Origin: an uncultured Clostridia bacterium
GTDB lineage: Bacteria > Bacillota > Clostridia > Oscillospirales > Oscillospiraceae
Reading direction: 5' to 3'
DNA length: 8,924 nt
Assembly: GCA_945927915.1 (NCBI GenBank)
Contig: CAMEMX010000059.1
Coordinates: 1-8,924 of the forward strand
Shown: one piece after another, positions 8,255 through 8,924 of the stretch
How positions within the stretch are numbered: the first letter of the stretch is position 1
Layout of the letters: every line of letters starts with the position of its first letter
Program-made: the position numbers and the translations under genes
Notes under the pieces: generated by a model
What the model was told of the DNA's origin: nothing
Database searches by the model: none
The model's input: only the letters and a program-made list of their open reading frames with translations

Positions 8255-8924
8255 TGTATTTTGATTCACACAGTCATATGGACGACCGCCGCTTTGACGA
8301 CGACCGCGACGGGATCATGGACGAGCTGAAAAGCCACGGCGTCGGACTTTTGATGAACGTCGGCTGCGACCTGCCCTCCTCGGAGCGGTCGGTCGCGCTG
8401 GCTGAGCGCTATCCCTTCGTCTACGCCGCCGTGGGCAGCCACCCGGACGACGCCGACCATGTCGACGGCAGGCTCCTTGACCGCTACCGCGCTCTCGCGG
8501 GCCACGAAAAGGTGCGCGCCATCGGCGAGATCGGCCTCGACTACCACTATGAGGACGTGCCGCGGGCGCAGCAGATCATCGCCTTTGAGCAGCAGTTGGA
8601 GCTGGCCGAGGCGCTCAAGCTGCCCGTCATCGTCCACGAGCGCGAGGCGCACGGCGACGCGATGGACATCGTCCGCCGCCACCCGGACGTGCGCGGCGTG
8701 TTCCATTGCTTCTCCGGCTCGAGGGAGCTGGCGCTCTGGCTGGTCGAGCGGGGCTGGTACATCGGCTTCACGGGCGTGGTGACGTTTAAGAACGTACGCA
8801 GAGCCGTCGAGGCGGTGCAGGCGCTGCCGCTCGACCGGATTTTGATCGAGACGGACTGCCCCTACATGGCGCCGGAGCCGTACCGCGGGCGGCGCAACGA
8901 CAGCCGCTATGTCCCCCTCGTCGC
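8254..8924 (+). CDS. tatD: TatD-family metal-dependent deoxyribonuclease (partial, runs off the window)
   Basis: Amidohydrolase-fold TatD/YabD family DNase; Escherichia coli TatD is a 3'-5' exonuclease active on DNA, linked to repair. The frame is open from the ATG at 8254 to the window end: 223 complete codons of about 255-260 expected, so only the C-terminal tail is missing. Metal-site motifs in order: His6 and His8 (FDSHSHMDD), the GxHP loop as GSHPDDAD (61-68), Glu92 (AIGEIGLDYHY), His128 (VIVHERE), His151 (VFHCFSGS) and Asp201 (ETDCPYMAP), followed by the family's RGRRNDSRYV. Only Ser62 in the GxHP loop, commonly Ile or Val, is slightly unusual. GAGGA lies about 9 bases before the ATG, which overlaps the yhaN stop by one base (TAATG), favouring translational re-initiation. 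It is the fourth gene of the operon. What follows lies outside the window. Confidence 0.95.
   Translation, partial: MYFDSHSHMDDRRFDDDRDGIMDELKSHGVGLLMNVGCDLPSSERSVALAERYPFVYAAVGSHPDDADHVDGRLLDRYRALAGHEKVRAIGEIGLDYHYEDVPRAQQIIAFEQQLELAEALKLPVIVHEREAHGDAMDIVRRHPDVRGVFHCFSGSRELALWLVERGWYIGFTGVVTFKNVRRAVEAVQALPLDRILIETDCPYMAPEPYRGRRNDSRYVPLV

Overview
The window reads as chromosome from a moderately GC-rich, low-redundancy-genome Gram-positive anaerobe, most likely a Clostridia/Oscillospirales-type Firmicute. The grounds are a Noc-type (not ParB-type) DNA-binding protein, YmdB and YhaO/YhaN homologues, a clostridial-type pyruvate phosphate dikinase, strong AAAGGAGG-like ribosome binding sites, and GC-rich genes separated by AT-richer intergenic DNA. 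The genus is inference; nothing in the window fixes it. I see no mobile element, tRNA, rRNA, CRISPR array or phage gene.

Layout. Bases 1-235 hold no supported gene. They end in a good intrinsic terminator hairpin (157-184) with a T tract on either side, so it can work in both directions. On the minus strand lies ppdK (2875 to 236), complete, with its own promoter (TTGCAA-17-TATACT) and a leader containing a 7-bp stem-loop. Upstream of it, also on the minus strand, is noc (3977 to 3168), separated by 292 bp carrying candidate noc terminators and the ppdK promoter. A 266-bp divergent region (3978-4243) separates noc from a plus-strand operon. It holds a TATAAT promoter for the operon, three direct CCCGCGAA repeats and three GGGAAAT-type half-sites that resemble the half-site of the Noc binding sequence.

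The plus-strand operon is tightly packed: ymdB (4244-5020), a YhaO/SbcD-like nuclease (5013-6083), a YhaN-like membrane-associated SMC/Rad50-type ATPase (6080-8254) and tatD (8254 to beyond the window end). Adjacent genes overlap by 8, 4 and 1 bases, which points to one transcript with translational coupling. Three of the four products are metal-dependent phosphoesterases or nucleases and the fourth is the likely ATPase partner of one of them, so the operon looks like a nucleic-acid processing unit. ppdK is metabolic (interconversion of pyruvate and phosphoenolpyruvate) and appears unrelated.

Most interesting points: (1) Noc carries Noc-type residues at the DNA-specificity positions and its own upstream region is enriched for Noc-site half-sites, suggesting autoregulation or local loading; (2) this Noc starts too late to carry the N-terminal membrane-targeting helix of Bacillus subtilis Noc; (3) the YhaN-like ATPase has a transmembrane hairpin where Rad50 has its zinc hook, and unusual residues in Walker A and the H-loop. 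I found no wholly new system that I can support; the YmdB-YhaO-YhaN-TatD unit is the best candidate for a poorly described one.
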